Below, in pieces: positions 26,109 to 37,769 of a DNA stretch of 64,000 nucleotides. The translations under genes were made by a program, and so were the position numbers. This DNA comes from Sporosarcina ureilytica (lineage in GTDB: Bacteria; Bacillota; Bacilli; Bacillales_A; Planococcaceae): NCBI RefSeq assembly GCF_001753205.1, contig NZ_CP017560.1, positions 2,046,001 to 2,110,000 on the forward strand. The letters run 5' to 3'. The stretch's first letter is position 1, and each line of letters starts with the position of its first letter. The notes under the pieces were generated by a model, which was not told where the DNA came from, did not search any database, and saw only the letters and a program-made list of their open reading frames with translations.

Positions 26109-27248
26109 TTAGCACCCGATAAGTCTAGCAATCACCATTCGTTGAACTTCCGAGGTACCTTCACCTATTTCCAATAGTTTTGCATCACGCATATATCGCT
26201 CAACTTCATATTCTTTCATATAACCATAGCCGCCATGAATTTGAATTGCTTCATTTGCGATTTCCATCGCAATTTCAGAAGCATATAATTTACACATTGC
26301 CGCTTCTTTCGTAAACGGACGACCTTGATCTTTCAACCATGCTGCTTTATAAACCATGTTTCGAGCCAACTCAATTTTCATTGCCATATCAGCTAATTTA
26401 AATTGAGTAATTTGAAATTGCGATAAAGTTTTCCCAAACTGCTTACGTTCTTTTGAATACTGTAATGCGCGATCAAAAGCCGCTTGAGCAATTCCGACAG
26501 CCATTGCTCCGATACCTATTCTCCCGCCATCTAACGTCACTAGAAACTGTTTAAATCCGTTTCCGCGCTCTCCGAGTAAATTTTCCTTTGGTACTCGAAC
26601 ATTATCCAAAACAAGCTCTGTCGTATTGGAAGCATTTAAACCCATTTTCTCATAATTATCGATGATTTTAAATCCATCGGCATTTGTCGGGACGATAATT
26701 GCACTAATTTCTTTTTTACCATCCTTAATATCTGTGACAGCTGTTAATGCTAAATGGTTCGCATAACTTGCATTCGTTATATATACTTTTGAACCGTTAA
26801 TAATGAAATTATTGCCATCTTCTTTCGCAGTCGTTTGCGTCCCCCCCGCATCAGATCCTGCATTTGGTTCAGTTAATCCGAAAGCGCCAAAAGATTCGCC
26901 AGTACAAATCGGCGTTAGATACTTTTCTTTTTGCTCCTCTGTTCCGAATAAGTGTAGTGGTGCGCCCCCTAAAGAAATATGAGCTGAATAGGTAATCCCT
27001 GTCGAAGCACATGCACGGCTTAATTCTTCCGTTACAATAGCAAAACTGATTGTATCAGCTCCGCCTCCCCCATATTGTTCCGGAAATGGTAAGCCCATCA
27101 TGCCCATTTCTGAAAGCTTCTTAAAAATTTCGATTGGAAATTCTTTTGTTCGATCCCGTTCTACTGCCCCCGGTGCAACTTCTTCAGTCGAAAACTCATG
27201 AATCATTTTCTTAATCATTTGTTGTTCTTCTGTTAAATCAAAATTCAA
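26109..27248 (-). CDS. Acyl-CoA dehydrogenase
   Basis: FAD-dependent dehydrogenase that introduces the alpha-beta double bond in acyl-CoA during fatty-acid or branched-chain catabolism. About 380 residues with the family's three domains: N-terminal helical (LTEEQQMIKKMIHEFS), middle beta (FGLTEPNAGSDAGGTQT, the FAD/substrate loop) and C-terminal helical, with catalytic Glu probably in QIHGGYGYMKEYEVERYMRDAKLLEIGEGTSEVQ. The sequence resembles short-chain/isovaleryl-type enzymes, but chain-length preference cannot be fixed. The start is unsure: TTG at 27248 (LNFDLTEEQQ) has AAGGGG at good spacing; ATG at 27257 would add three residues. Not present at this place in B. subtilis. Confidence 0.92.
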   Translation of the reverse strand: MNFDLTEEQQMIKKMIHEFSTEEVAPGAVERDRTKEFPIEIFKKLSEMGMMGLPFPEQYGGGGADTISFAIVTEELSRACASTGITYSAHISLGGAPLHLFGTEEQKEKYLTPICTGESFGAFGLTEPNAGSDAGGTQTTAKEDGNNFIINGSKVYITNASYANHLALTAVTDIKDGKKEISAIIVPTNADGFKIIDNYEKMGLNASNTTELVLDNVRVPKENLLGERGNGFKQFLVTLDGGRIGIGAMAVGIAQAAFDRALQYSKERKQFGKTLSQFQITQFKLADMAMKIELARNMVYKAAWLKDQGRPFTKEAAMCKLYASEIAMEIANEAIQIHGGYGYMKEYEVERYMRDAKLLEIGEGTSEVQRMVIARLIGC

Positions 27249-27346
27249 CTTTCCCATCCCCTTTTCCGTTAACACTTACAATTACCATTATAACGAATAG
27301 TCGGACTGTTTAACAACCTGGCAACTAATAAAAAATTAATTCAGAA

Positions 27347-27892
27347 TTAAAAGACTAGGTATGCTATAATACATATAAGCCCTATTGCACCTGAAAGTGT
27401 AAAATATAACAACTTTAATAAACGACCCGCAAACAGCCAAATGACGCAATTGAATATGAGCAAACTAATCAAAATTATCGGTTGTTGAGAAAAAAACACC
27501 GACCATAATTTCAGTGACATGAGTAATAATAACAGTGCAATTACTATATAGATGGTCGGCAAGATAATCGATTGTTTGCTAGATTTGAAAGTTGCAAAAC
27601 TTAATAAAATAATAATACCGATAGCGCCAAATAATAATGCGAACTTATTATCGATAAATAGCATGACCATAGCTAAAAGAATACCGATGAATAGGATGAA
27701 CAGTACCGAAAGTTTTTGTTTCTTTTTTTCCTTATGTAAGATAGAAGAAGTAATGTTCCCTTCTTCTTTATGTTGTTCATCACCCTGCGCGTATAAAGTT
27801 GTAAGAAAATCACAATAACGCCCTGGTAACAAATTGTTTTGTTTCCAGTATTTAATTTCGGAAAGAATAATTTTTTTCCTATGTTCATTCAT
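27347..27892 (-). CDS. Membrane protein with short helical N-terminal domain (unrecognised)
   Basis: 181 residues. N-terminal soluble part (about 1-60: MNEHRKKIILSEIKYWKQNNLLPGRYCDFLTTLYAQG) looks like the amphipathic N-terminus found in DUF2157-like membrane proteins, followed by about six closely spaced membrane helices (65-181) with few loops. I do not recognise the family with certainty. Start at ATG 27892 with a long GGAGGTGAT complementarity to 16S rRNA. It lies between sigA and acyl-CoA dehydrogenase on the same strand; the sigA terminator separates it from sigA. Confidence 0.65.
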   Translation of the reverse strand: MNEHRKKIILSEIKYWKQNNLLPGRYCDFLTTLYAQGDEQHKEEGNITSSILHKEKKKQKLSVLFILFIGILLAMVMLFIDNKFALLFGAIGIIILLSFATFKSSKQSIILPTIYIVIALLLLLMSLKLWSVFFSQQPIILISLLIFNCVIWLFAGRLLKLLYFTLSGAIGLICIIAYLVF

Positions 27893-27940
27893 AAAATCAT
27901 CACCTCCGAATAATAGCAAAAGACGACATCCCTAAGCTTT

Positions 27941-27976
27941 AAAAAAGCACCGGCTAGAGAAACGCCGATGCTTTTG
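27941..27976 (-). terminator. Terminator of the dnaG-sigA operon
   Basis: AAAAGCACCGGC at 27943-27954 and GCCGATGCTTTT at 27964-27975 pair (one G-U); TTTTTT follows on the minus strand. It starts 13 bases after the sigA stop. Confidence 0.9.
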
Positions 27977-27988
27977 TTAGGTTGTTTT

Positions 27989-29119
27989 TTATTCTAAGAA
28001 ATCTTTAAGACGTTTACTTCTTGACGGGTGTCTTAATTTACGTAATGCCTTCGCCTCAATTTGACGAATTCGTTCACGCGTTACGCCAAATACACGCCCC
28101 ACTTCTTCAAGTGTTCTTGTGCGTCCATCGTCGAGACCGAATCGAAGACGAAGTACATTTTCCTCTCGATCCGTTAATGTATCAAGCACATCTTCAAGTT
28201 GTTCTTTTAATAACTCGTAAGCAGCGTGATCTGAAGGAGACTGTGCCTCAGAGTCTTCGATAAAATCACCTAAATGAGAATCGTCTTCTTCACCAATTGG
28301 TGTTTCGAGAGAGACAGGTTCTTGTGAGATTTTCAAAATTTCACGGACTCTATCTGCGGTCAATTCCATTTCTTCACCAATTTCTTCAGGTGTAGGTTCG
28401 CGTCCTAGATCTTGCAGTAATTGACGTTGAACACGAATTAATTTGTTAATCGTTTCCACCATATGAACTGGAATACGAATTGTTCTTGCTTGGTCTGCAA
28501 TCGCACGTGTAATTGCTTGACGAATCCACCATGTCGCATACGTACTGAATTTAAATCCTTTTGTATGGTCAAATTTTTCGACTGCCTTAATAAGTCCCAT
28601 GTTTCCTTCTTGAATTAAATCCAGGAAAAGCATGCCGCGACCTACATAACGCTTAGCAATACTGACAACCAGTCGTAAGTTTGCTTCTGCTAATTCTTTA
28701 CTAGCTTCCTCGTCACCTTCAATGATACGCTTCGCAAGTGCAACTTCTTCATCACCGGTCAATAGTTCAACACGGCCAATTTCTTTTAAGTACATACGAA
28801 CGGGATCATTAATTTTGACGCCAGGAGGGACGCTTAAATCATTTAAATCCATTTTGGAATCGTCTTCTTCTTTTGCTTTCTTTGAAGCATTTTCCTCTTC
28901 TTCATCATCTGATTCTCGGTCCATTTCTACCCCTTCAGCTTCAAGCAAGTCAAGGAATTCCTCAAATTGTTCTGGTTCCATTTCAAATTGTGATAATTTA
29001 TCTGTTACTTCATCAAGTGTAAGTTCACCTGTTTTCTTCCCTGCTTCCACTAACTGCTGCTGCACTTCTTTTAATGTTAATTCTACTTTAACTTCTGATG
29101 AAATATCTTTTTTACTCAT
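27989..29119 (-). CDS. sigA: RNA polymerase primary sigma factor SigA
   Basis: Housekeeping sigma-70 factor, 376 residues. Acidic N-terminal region 1.1 ([10 protein letters not shown]..), an Asp/Glu-rich linker, region 1.2/2 ([48 protein letters not shown]), region 3 ([13 protein letters not shown]), and region 4 with the [28 protein letters not shown]. The start at ATG 29119 (MSKKDIS) has GGAGGAGG; upstream in-frame ATG at 29143 is inside that leader. It follows dnaG by 34 bases, the conserved macromolecular-synthesis pair. Confidence 0.98.
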   Translation of the reverse strand: MSKKDISSEVKVELTLKEVQQQLVEAGKKTGELTLDEVTDKLSQFEMEPEQFEEFLDLLEAEGVEMDRESDDEEEENASKKAKEEDDSKMDLNDLSVPPGVKINDPVRMYLKEIGRVELLTGDEEVALAKRIIEGDEEASKELAEANLRLVVSIAKRYVGRGMLFLDLIQEGNMGLIKAVEKFDHTKGFKFSTYATWWIRQAITRAIADQARTIRIPVHMVETINKLIRVQRQLLQDLGREPTPEEIGEEMELTADRVREILKISQEPVSLETPIGEEDDSHLGDFIEDSEAQSPSDHAAYELLKEQLEDVLDTLTDREENVLRLRFGLDDGRTRTLEEVGRVFGVTRERIRQIEAKALRKLRHPSRSKRLKDFLE

Positions 29120-29153
29120 CTTACCCGTTCCTCCTCCTAACACCGGATTATGG

Positions 29154-30974
29154 CTACAAAGCCGCTAATGAATTTCGAAGCTGAATAATTTCCCTGGCCA
29201 GCTCCAGCGCCCGGGTATGATTATTGACTCTTTCTGCTTCTTTAGATTCGTGCATTTTTTCTTGGATAGCTATTTCTATCCGCTTTTTTTCAAGATGGAT
29301 TATACAATCTTCAATTTCCTTTTCAGCATGGTCAGAATCAGATTCCAACAGCGCAGCTTCAAGGACTAATTTTCTTAACTCGCGATCTTCTATGGATTCA
29401 GCAAAACGGTGAAAATCTGGTTTTTTATATTGCTCGTAAAATCCGGCAAGACGTACGAATATCGTTGCGTAATCTTCATGAAAAAACACTTCTCTTTTTT
29501 CTTCTTTGAAGCGATCAAAAAGAGAGCCGTCATTTAGTAAATGGTGCAATAACAATCTCTCTGCTCGTTCAGTTCCCGTTTTTTGTCGAGTTTTAGGAAC
29601 TGACGGCATGTTTCTGCTCTCTACAGTAGGAGACATAGAATCGGCTTTCGCCTGCCTTGCCCGATTTCCCGCCATTTTGATAAACTGTTGGTTAATCGCC
29701 TCAACTGAAACATTGGTCTCCTCCGATAATTGTCGGATATATAAATCCCTTTCCACTGGAGACGGGCGTAACGCTAATTCTTCTAGTACTTCGTGAATGA
29801 ATTGCAATACATCGTTTTCATAGGATAGGTTTTTAGACCGTTTTGCATACGCCATAATAAATGACATGTATGAGTGTGGATTTCCGATAATTTGTTCACG
29901 GAAAGCTTCACCGCCATATTCTTGAATAAATTCATCCGGATCCATATCATTTGGCAAAAGTGCGATACGAATGTTCATCCCGTTTGCGTTGGCAATTGTC
30001 GCAAACCGCTTCGCGGCTTCCCAACCAGCACTATCACCGTCACAACAAATAATTAATTCTTTCGCAATTCTTTTTAGTTTTAACAAATGTGATTCGGAAA
30101 GAGACGTTCCCATAATTGCTACAGAATTTCCGACATCAACATGGTCTGCGGAGATCGTATCCATAAAACCTTCAAACAGTATTACTTTACCCGTTTTTCT
30201 TATGTTAAGACGTGCATTGTGCAAATTATATAATACTTTACCCTTTTCAAATATCGGCGTCTCAGGACTATTCAAGTATTTTGCAACTTCTTTATCCTCA
30301 TAAAGGGAGCGTCCGGAAAAAGCGATGACGTTTCCAGTATCATCCCAAAGCGGAAACATAATACGTCCACGGAATCTGTCAAAATAGCCTGTCCCATCGT
30401 CTTTCATAATACAAAGTCCTGAACGTTCCATTTCCTGCATATTAAAGCCTTTTCTTTTTAATAAGCCAGATAATGCTTCAAAATCATCTAATGCCCATCC
30501 GATACCATATTTTTCTATACTTGCCCTCGAGAATCCTCTTTTTTCAAGATATTCTAGTGCTTTTTCACCTTCGACAGTATTTAAGAGTATATGGCTATAA
30601 AAATTAGTCGCAAGTGCGTGTGCGTCCATCATCTGTTTAAACTCTTGTTGATTAGTATGACCCGAGCCGCCTACCGGTATAACATCTATCCCGACACCAA
30701 TTCGTTCGGCTAGTTTACTGATTGTCTCAGTAAAAGTGCGACTTTCAAGATCCATGACAAAAGTAATTGCATTTCCGCTTGCACCGCAACCAAAACAGTG
30801 GAAGAGCTGTTTATCTTCTGAAACCGAAAAGGATGGTGTATTTTCGCCGTGGAAAGGACAAAGACCGAACCAGTTTTTCCCTCTCTTCGTTAATTGAATA
30901 TATTCACCAATTAAATCGACAATATCCGTTTTCGTGCGTATTTCCTCAATCATTTCTTCCGGAATTCTTGCCAT
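29154..30974 (-). CDS. dnaG: DNA primase DnaG
   Basis: Primase that lays RNA primers at the fork, 606 residues. Zinc ribbon [20 protein letters not shown] (about 40-64), the RNA polymerase core with [11 protein letters not shown] and the TOPRIM elements [11 protein letters not shown] and [11 protein letters not shown], and a C-terminal helicase-binding domain (about 450-606) that contacts DnaB-type helicase. The start at 30974 is preceded by a modest GGTGAT site. The 500-base gap upstream shows no gene, so the dnaG-sigA promoter should be there. Confidence 0.97.
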   Translation of the reverse strand: MARIPEEMIEEIRTKTDIVDLIGEYIQLTKRGKNWFGLCPFHGENTPSFSVSEDKQLFHCFGCGASGNAITFVMDLESRTFTETISKLAERIGVGIDVIPVGGSGHTNQQEFKQMMDAHALATNFYSHILLNTVEGEKALEYLEKRGFSRASIEKYGIGWALDDFEALSGLLKRKGFNMQEMERSGLCIMKDDGTGYFDRFRGRIMFPLWDDTGNVIAFSGRSLYEDKEVAKYLNSPETPIFEKGKVLYNLHNARLNIRKTGKVILFEGFMDTISADHVDVGNSVAIMGTSLSESHLLKLKRIAKELIICCDGDSAGWEAAKRFATIANANGMNIRIALLPNDMDPDEFIQEYGGEAFREQIIGNPHSYMSFIMAYAKRSKNLSYENDVLQFIHEVLEELALRPSPVERDLYIRQLSEETNVSVEAINQQFIKMAGNRARQAKADSMSPTVESRNMPSVPKTRQKTGTERAERLLLHHLLNDGSLFDRFKEEKREVFFHEDYATIFVRLAGFYEQYKKPDFHRFAESIEDRELRKLVLEAALLESDSDHAEKEIEDCIIHLEKKRIEIAIQEKMHESKEAERVNNHTRALELAREIIQLRNSLAAL

Positions 30975-31441
30975 TCAATCACCATTTCCTACTCATTTCT
31001 CGCTATATTTACTTAGTTCGAGATTTTATTCAAAAACCCTTCTTTTTTCGACATTTTTTAAAATAAATTTTCATAACATCGCATCATCATTCTTATAATG
31101 GTACTTATTTGCTTTTTTAATACTAGTAAAATACTATAAATCGACTTTGACATCACATACACATTTATTTGCGTCAAATTGATTTTTGCTGGAGACGGAC
31201 GCTTTTCACGTGCATAGCTTCAATGATACGCTTAAATATAAACGAATAATAGAACATTTTTTCATTCTAGTATCCAGATAAAGTAAGTATAGAATTAACT
31301 ACATGCTTAGATAGGAGCAATCTACTATAAAAGAAAAGTCTTATAATATAATTCCGTTCACCTTCGAAACTACCATTCTACATGATAGCACAAAATAATC
31401 CAAATGGTAGATATATTGCTTAATGAAAAGCCATATTCCCG
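30975..31441. other. Non-coding gap upstream of dnaG
   Basis: About 470 AT-rich bases without a supported gene. It should hold the dnaG-sigA promoter on the minus strand. At 31179-31213 a 35-base stretch matches the first part of the 128-bp dispersed repeat seen at 45561 and 47323 (TTGATTTTTGCTG.. then GACGGACGCTTTTC), with the rest of the element missing, so this is a truncated relic. Confidence 0.55.
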
Positions 31442-31486
31442 AAAAGAAGAACCTGTCCATCACTTATAAATGGAAGGTCCTTCTTG
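31442..31486 (-). terminator. Terminator of ccpN-ppsR
   Basis: Imperfect stem AAGAAG-ACCT-TCCAT with ATGGA-GGT-CTTCTT (31446-31485), followed by TTTTC on the minus strand, directly after the ppsR stop. Confidence 0.78.
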
Positions 31487-32302
31487 TTATCTACTATTTG
31501 CTTGCAATTCAGTAATAATGACATTCGCCGTTTCTTCAACTGCACGATTTGTTACATCGATAACCGTACAACCAATATTATCAATCACAGCATTAAAATG
31601 CGAAATTTCTTCTTCAATTCTTTCAAACCGTGCGTAATTGGCATCGTCTTTTAAACCAAGCGCTTTAAGTCGTTCTTTACGGATTGAATTTAACTTTTGA
31701 GGCGAAATAACGAGCGCGAAGCACTTCTTTGGATCAATTTTAAATAATTCTTCAGGTGGCTCGACCTCTGGCACGAGTGGTACATTTGCAACTTTCAATC
31801 GTTGATGTGCCAAATACTGCGACAAAGGGGTTTTAGATGTTCTAGAAACACCAATGAGGACAATATCTGCTTTTAAGATTCCCCGTGGATCTCGACCATC
31901 GTCGTATTTCACGGCAAATTCAATGGCATCAATTTTTTTGAAATAGTCTTCATCTAGTTGTCTAACAAGTCCAGGCTCTTCTAAGGGTTTTTCACCCAAT
32001 TCAATACCAAGTTGCTCTACAATTGGTCCTAGTAAATCGATACAGTTAATCCCAGCTTCTTGGCATTCTTTTTTTATTTTTTTTCGCATACAGCTTTTTA
32101 CAAGGGTGTAAACAATTACTGCCTGTTGCGCTTTGGCTAAATATACAATTTCGTTTAACTGCGTTTCATCTTCAATATGTGAAAATCGCTTTAGCGAGAC
32201 TGTTTCAAGTCCTTCTCTAAATTGACTAGCTGCCGCCTTTGCAACGAGCTCAGCAGTTTCACCAACGGAGTCAGAAACGATGAACATCGTTAGTTTTTTC
32301 AT
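31487..32302 (-). CDS. ppsR: PPDK regulatory protein / PEP synthetase regulatory protein (YqfL family)
   Basis: Bifunctional ADP-dependent kinase and Pi-dependent pyrophosphorylase that switches pyruvate phosphate dikinase (DUF299 family), cytoplasmic, 271 residues. Seen: N-terminal [18 protein letters not shown]-loop-like [17 protein letters not shown] (about 149-165) and the conserved [14 protein letters not shown]. In B. subtilis YqfL is encoded right after ccpN and is needed for full CcpN regulation of gluconeogenesis; the same pair is seen here with nine bases between them. Confidence 0.93.
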   Translation of the reverse strand: MKKLTMFIVSDSVGETAELVAKAAASQFREGLETVSLKRFSHIEDETQLNEIVYLAKAQQAVIVYTLVKSCMRKKIKKECQEAGINCIDLLGPIVEQLGIELGEKPLEEPGLVRQLDEDYFKKIDAIEFAVKYDDGRDPRGILKADIVLIGVSRTSKTPLSQYLAHQRLKVANVPLVPEVEPPEELFKIDPKKCFALVISPQKLNSIRKERLKALGLKDDANYARFERIEEEISHFNAVIDNIGCTVIDVTNRAVEETANVIITELQANSR

Positions 32303-32311
32303 ATTGTCCTC

Positions 32312-32941
32312 CTACAATTCGTGGTCATCCGCAAGAGATAAAAAGGCCGCGGTAATGTTTGTTTTCGTGATTCGACCAACAACTTCCAGTCCATCGCCTG
32401 TATCTTGAATAACTGGCAAGGAATCTATTTGTTTATCAATCATTAATTTAGAAGCCATTAATAATGTATCTTGCTTTGTACAATAAGTAATATTTGGCAT
32501 TCGTGTCATAATGATATGAACGGGAACTTTTTCGGATTCTTTGTTTCCAATCGTCGCTCTTAATAAATCCTTACGCGATAACACGCCTGTAAGTAAAGAT
32601 GATTTATCGACAACAAATAACGTTCCGACATCCTCCAAAAACATATGACAGATTGCATCATATACCGATAAACTTTCCGATACAACAACTGGCATTGATT
32701 GGAAATCACCGACCTTCATGGCATTCATGCTATCCGATATTGACTGTGTAGGTTTTTTTCCTGCATAAAAATAGCCAACACGTGGTCTAGCATCTAAATA
32801 GCCGGCCATTGTTAAAATTGCAAGATCCGGACGGATGGTTGCGCGTACAAGATTTAACCGTACTGCAATCTGTTCTCCCGTTATCGGGCCGTTCTCTTTG
32901 ACAATAGCAAGAATGTCCATTTGGCGCTTGTTCAGTTCCAT
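32312..32941 (-). CDS. ccpN: Transcriptional repressor CcpN
   Basis: Repressor of gluconeogenic genes (gapB, pckA) in glycolytic conditions. 209 residues: N-terminal winged HTH (RQMDILAIVKENGPITGEQIAVRLNLVRATIRPDLAILTMAGYLDARPRVGYFYAG) and two CBS domains (about 75-205: VVVSESLSVYDAICHMFLEDVGTLFVVD and ITYCTKQDTLLMASKLMIDKQIDSLPVI), which sense nucleotides (ATP/ADP) in the B. subtilis protein. It precedes ppsR and is divergent from the glyS T-box. Confidence 0.94.
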   Translation of the reverse strand: MELNKRQMDILAIVKENGPITGEQIAVRLNLVRATIRPDLAILTMAGYLDARPRVGYFYAGKKPTQSISDSMNAMKVGDFQSMPVVVSESLSVYDAICHMFLEDVGTLFVVDKSSLLTGVLSRKDLLRATIGNKESEKVPVHIIMTRMPNITYCTKQDTLLMASKLMIDKQIDSLPVIQDTGDGLEVVGRITKTNITAAFLSLADDHEL

Positions 32942-33150
32942 ATGTCACCGCCTTCAGTGTTCATTACGTTAAATTGAAATTATGCTTTGCACTATTTTTC
33001 GATTTTCCATTACTTAATTATTATATATGAAAATGCTCCTAATTGCTAAGAAAGCGGAACCATGCTACAATAAGTTTTGAATTAGCAACATCCTTTTGGA
33101 CAATCTTTCGTAATAAATCATGAATACACAATTCATATATATTTAAAATT

Positions 33151-33350
33151 ATAGGCGTTGAAGGGAAATAAAGTATTATCTACAACGAGCGAGTAGGGAC
33201 AGTGAGAGCCTACACTAGATAAGAAAAGGCATCCTGGAGCTATTCACTTTTTAAAGAGGGCTATTATTTAGCCAATCGGGGTGGAACCGCGGGTCATAAT
33301 GCACTCGTCCTCGGACATGATGTCCAGGGATGTGTGCATATTTTTTTTGA
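33151..33350 (+). promoter_or_regulatory. Glycine T-box riboswitch upstream of glyS
   Basis: Leader RNA that senses uncharged tRNA-Gly. Seen: GGCGTTGAAGGGAAATAAAG at 33153 opening stem I, the specifier GGC at 33238-33240 in the context AGAAAAGGCATCCTGGAGC, which parallels the B. subtilis glyQS leader, the T-box core GTGGAACCGCGG at 33281-33292 where NCCA of the tRNA pairs, and a terminator hairpin (ATGCAC.. with ..GTGCAT, about 33299-33339) with a run of eight T. The antiterminator would use the T-box strand. It is 17 bases before the glyS start. Confidence 0.95.
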
Positions 33351-33366
33351 AAGGAATGTTGATTAA

Positions 33367-34737
33367 ATGGAAAAAATCGTTAACTTAGCAAAGGCGAGAG
33401 GGTTTGTTTTCCCAGGCTCTGAGGTTTATGGAGGTCTAGCAAATACGTGGGATTATGGTCCACTAGGGATTGAATTGAAAAACAATATTAAAAAAGCATG
33501 GTGGCAAAAATTCGTTCAAGAATCACCGCATAACGTTGGACTTGATGCAGCGATTTTAATGAATCCAAAAGTTTGGGAAGCATCAGGTCACACTAGCAAC
33601 TTTAACGACCCGATGATTGACTGTAAAAAGTGTAAATCACGTCACCGTGTTGACAAATTAATTGAAGATGCATTAGAAGCAAAAGGAATGGAAATTGTTG
33701 TTGATGGACTTCCATTTGAAAAAATGAATGAACTACTTAATGAGCATGAAATTACATGTCCTTCATGTGGTGCACTTGATTACACTGACATTCGTCAATT
33801 TAACTTAATGTTTAAAACGTCACAAGGTGTAACTGATTCTTCGGCAAACGACATTTATATGCGTCCTGAAACTGCACAAGGTATTTTCGTGAACTTTAAA
33901 AACGTTCAACGTTCAATGCGTAAAAGAATGCCTTTCGGAATCGCACAAATTGGTAAAAGTTTCCGTAACGAAATTACACCAGGAAACTTCACATTCCGTA
34001 CACGTGAATTTGAACAGATGGAATTAGAGTTTTTCTGTAAACCAGGTGAAGATGGCGAATGGTATGAATACTGGCGCGAATTCTCTAAAAACTGGTTACT
34101 GAGCCTTGGGATGACTGAGGAAAATATTCGCCTGCGTGATCACACGGAAGATGAACTTTCCCACTACTCAAAAGGAACAGTAGATATTGAATACAAGTTC
34201 CCATTTGGTTGGGGTGAACTATGGGGAATTGCGAACCGAACAGACTTTGACTTAAAACGTCATATGGAGTTTTCCGGTGAAGACTTCCATTATCAAGACC
34301 CTGTTACAAACGAGAAGTTTATTCCTTATTGTATCGAACCTTCACTTGGAGCAGATCGCGTGACGCTTGCATACTTAACGGATGCTTACACAGAAGAAGA
34401 GCTTGAGAATGATGATAAACGTACAGTACTACGTTTCCACCCAGCACTAGCACCAATTAAAGCTGCGGTTCTTCCATTGTCGAAAAAACTATCTGAAAGT
34501 GCGGATAAAGTATATGCAGAATTACGCAAACACTTCCCGACTCAATACGACGATTCACAATCCATCGGTAGACGCTACCGTCGTCAAGATGAAATTGGGA
34601 CACCTTTCTGTATCACATATGACTTCGATTCAGAAGAGGATAAACAGGTTACTGTTCGTCACCGTGACTCAATGGAACAAGTAAGAATGCCAATTGAAGA
34701 AGTTGTTCCATACATCCAAAAACACCTTAAATTTTAA
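33367..34737 (+). CDS. glyS: Glycyl-tRNA synthetase, single-chain dimeric type
   Basis: Class II aminoacyl-tRNA synthetase charging tRNA-Gly; 456 residues. Motifs: [20 protein letters not shown] at the N-terminus, [20 protein letters not shown] and [13 protein letters not shown] (Cys pairs, possible zinc), [10 protein letters not shown], motif 2 [21 protein letters not shown], and motif 3-type [14 protein letters not shown]; the C-terminal anticodon domain follows. This is the alpha2 form known in archaea, eukaryotes, Staphylococcus and Planococcaceae, unlike the alpha2-beta2 GlyQ-GlyS of B. subtilis encoded at the same place. It is transcribed against its neighbours and controlled by the T-box. 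Confidence 0.97.
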   Translation: MEKIVNLAKARGFVFPGSEVYGGLANTWDYGPLGIELKNNIKKAWWQKFVQESPHNVGLDAAILMNPKVWEASGHTSNFNDPMIDCKKCKSRHRVDKLIEDALEAKGMEIVVDGLPFEKMNELLNEHEITCPSCGALDYTDIRQFNLMFKTSQGVTDSSANDIYMRPETAQGIFVNFKNVQRSMRKRMPFGIAQIGKSFRNEITPGNFTFRTREFEQMELEFFCKPGEDGEWYEYWREFSKNWLLSLGMTEENIRLRDHTEDELSHYSKGTVDIEYKFPFGWGELWGIANRTDFDLKRHMEFSGEDFHYQDPVTNEKFIPYCIEPSLGADRVTLAYLTDAYTEEELENDDKRTVLRFHPALAPIKAAVLPLSKKLSESADKVYAELRKHFPTQYDDSQSIGRRYRRQDEIGTPFCITYDFDSEEDKQVTVRHRDSMEQVRMPIEEVVPYIQKHLKF

Positions 34738-34750
34738 TTAATGATATAAA

Positions 34751-34797
34751 AAAATCCGGAAAGCTTAGGAATTATCCTTCGCTTTCCGGATTTTCTT
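34751..34797. terminator. Bidirectional terminator of glyS and recO, inside the recO end
   Basis: AAAATCCGGAAAGC at 34751-34764 pairs perfectly with GCTTTCCGGATTTT at 34781-34794. The right arm lies within the last codons of recO and the recO stop is in the loop. T-runs follow on both strands. Confidence 0.9.
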
Positions 34798-35554
34798 TTT
34801 TAGGTAATAATTCTGGCATCGCCTCGAGTTTATCTAAAAAGTTCCTCGATTTAAACCATACGCCTAGCTGTTCATCGTAAATTGTCCTAACAATCTTTTT
34901 CATTAACTGTTTTGTATCTTTTTTTAATGATAAATTACCAACTCGATGGATTGGCACGGTATAAAAAGTACGAATCAGCTTTATTTGTGTAGGCGTCAAC
35001 CTTACAACATAAGTATCTATATGAAAACAACGATGACACAAGAACCCGATTTCTTTAAATGAAAAACCAAACTCCCCATCCGTTGCACCGCAATTCGTAC
35101 ATTCATGCAATACGGGATGAATTCCACCAACTCGTATCATTTTCCATTCAACAAATAGCGTAATTGCCTCGGCATCATATTCCTCATTAATCGCATGTAA
35201 AGCATCAGACAATAACTCATACACGCCAGCGACTCGATTATTTTCCTCAGTAAATCGATCAATAATTTCTACGATATAACTGGCATAAGAAGTCGCTTCA
35301 AGATCTTCACGAATAAAACGCATCGACTCAATCGGCTCACCTTGCGATAACGTCCCCATCCCACGTCCTTTTCGAATTAGAAAAGAACCGTGGGTAAAAG
35401 GTTGCGTAACCGCTGCAAGTTTACTTCTAGGCTTTTTCGCACCTCGGGCCATCACAGTAATTTTACCTGCTTCTTGCGTAAGTAATGTTACAATTTTATT
35501 GGATTCGCCATATGGCATCGTCCGAATCACAATCCCTTCCCATTTGCTCAGCAA
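34772..35554 (-). CDS. recO: DNA repair protein RecO
   Basis: Recombination mediator that loads RecA with RecR in the RecFOR pathway. 260 residues: N-terminal OB fold (KWEGIVIRTMPYGESNKIVTLLT..ARGAKKPRSKLAAVTQPF) and a helical domain with a zinc cluster, CTNCGA..LCHRC (about 150-180). Last gene of the era-recO string; its stop lies in the loop of the terminator at 34751-34797. It starts 39 bases after era. Confidence 0.95.
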   Translation of the reverse strand: MLSKWEGIVIRTMPYGESNKIVTLLTQEAGKITVMARGAKKPRSKLAAVTQPFTHGSFLIRKGRGMGTLSQGEPIESMRFIREDLEATSYASYIVEIIDRFTEENNRVAGVYELLSDALHAINEEYDAEAITLFVEWKMIRVGGIHPVLHECTNCGATDGEFGFSFKEIGFLCHRCFHIDTYVVRLTPTQIKLIRTFYTVPIHRVGNLSLKKDTKQLMKKIVRTIYDEQLGVWFKSRNFLDKLEAMPELLPKKENPESEG

Positions 35555-35592
35555 GGATTGGCCCCTCCTCTATTTAGTTAACCTTCGTCGAT

Positions 35593-37275
<1,683 letters not shown>

Positions 37276-37281
37276 TCGCTT

Positions 37282-37752
37282 CTACCTCTCAAGTCCAAAT
37301 GTGTCGAGTATCTCTTTTTGCCTTCCAAACATTTTCTTTTCATCTTCTTCTGTCATATGGTCATAGCCAAGCAAATGCAGAAAACCATGTAAAGCTAAAA
37401 AGCCAATTTCTCGTTTAAATGAATGACCGTACTCCTCAGCTTGTCGTTCAGCTGTCTCAGTGGATATTAATATATCTCCTAATACGGTAGGCATATCCGC
37501 TTCAACTTTAATTTCAACTTCACCTTCTGTCATTTCCTCCAGCGCGAAAGATATAACATCGGTCGGCGCATCAATACCTCGGTAATTTGCATTGACTTCT
37601 TGTATGTCTTCATCAGTCATAAAAGTTACAGACACTTCCGCTTCTTCTACAATGCCCTCTTCGCTTGCGGCATGGTTCAGTAGTTTAGTAACAAGTTCTT
37701 CAATCGTATCGGATATTTTATTCGTTTCATCGTTAATATCTAGCTGTAACAT
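37282..37752 (-). CDS. ybeY: Endoribonuclease YbeY (rRNA maturation factor)
   Basis: Metal-dependent RNase involved in 16S rRNA 3' maturation and ribosome quality control. 156 residues. Zinc site HGFLHLLGYDHM (HxxxHxxGxDH) near residue 130, with the conserved DVISFALEE and GDILISTETAERQAEEY upstream. I take ATG 37752 with AAAGGTG 9-10 bases upstream; the GTG at 37764 lies in that site. It sits between pgpH and dgkA. Confidence 0.95.
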   Translation of the reverse strand: MLQLDINDETNKISDTIEELVTKLLNHAASEEGIVEEAEVSVTFMTDEDIQEVNANYRGIDAPTDVISFALEEMTEGEVEIKVEADMPTVLGDILISTETAERQAEEYGHSFKREIGFLALHGFLHLLGYDHMTEEDEKKMFGRQKEILDTFGLER

Positions 37753-37769
37753 TTTACTGATCACCTTTC

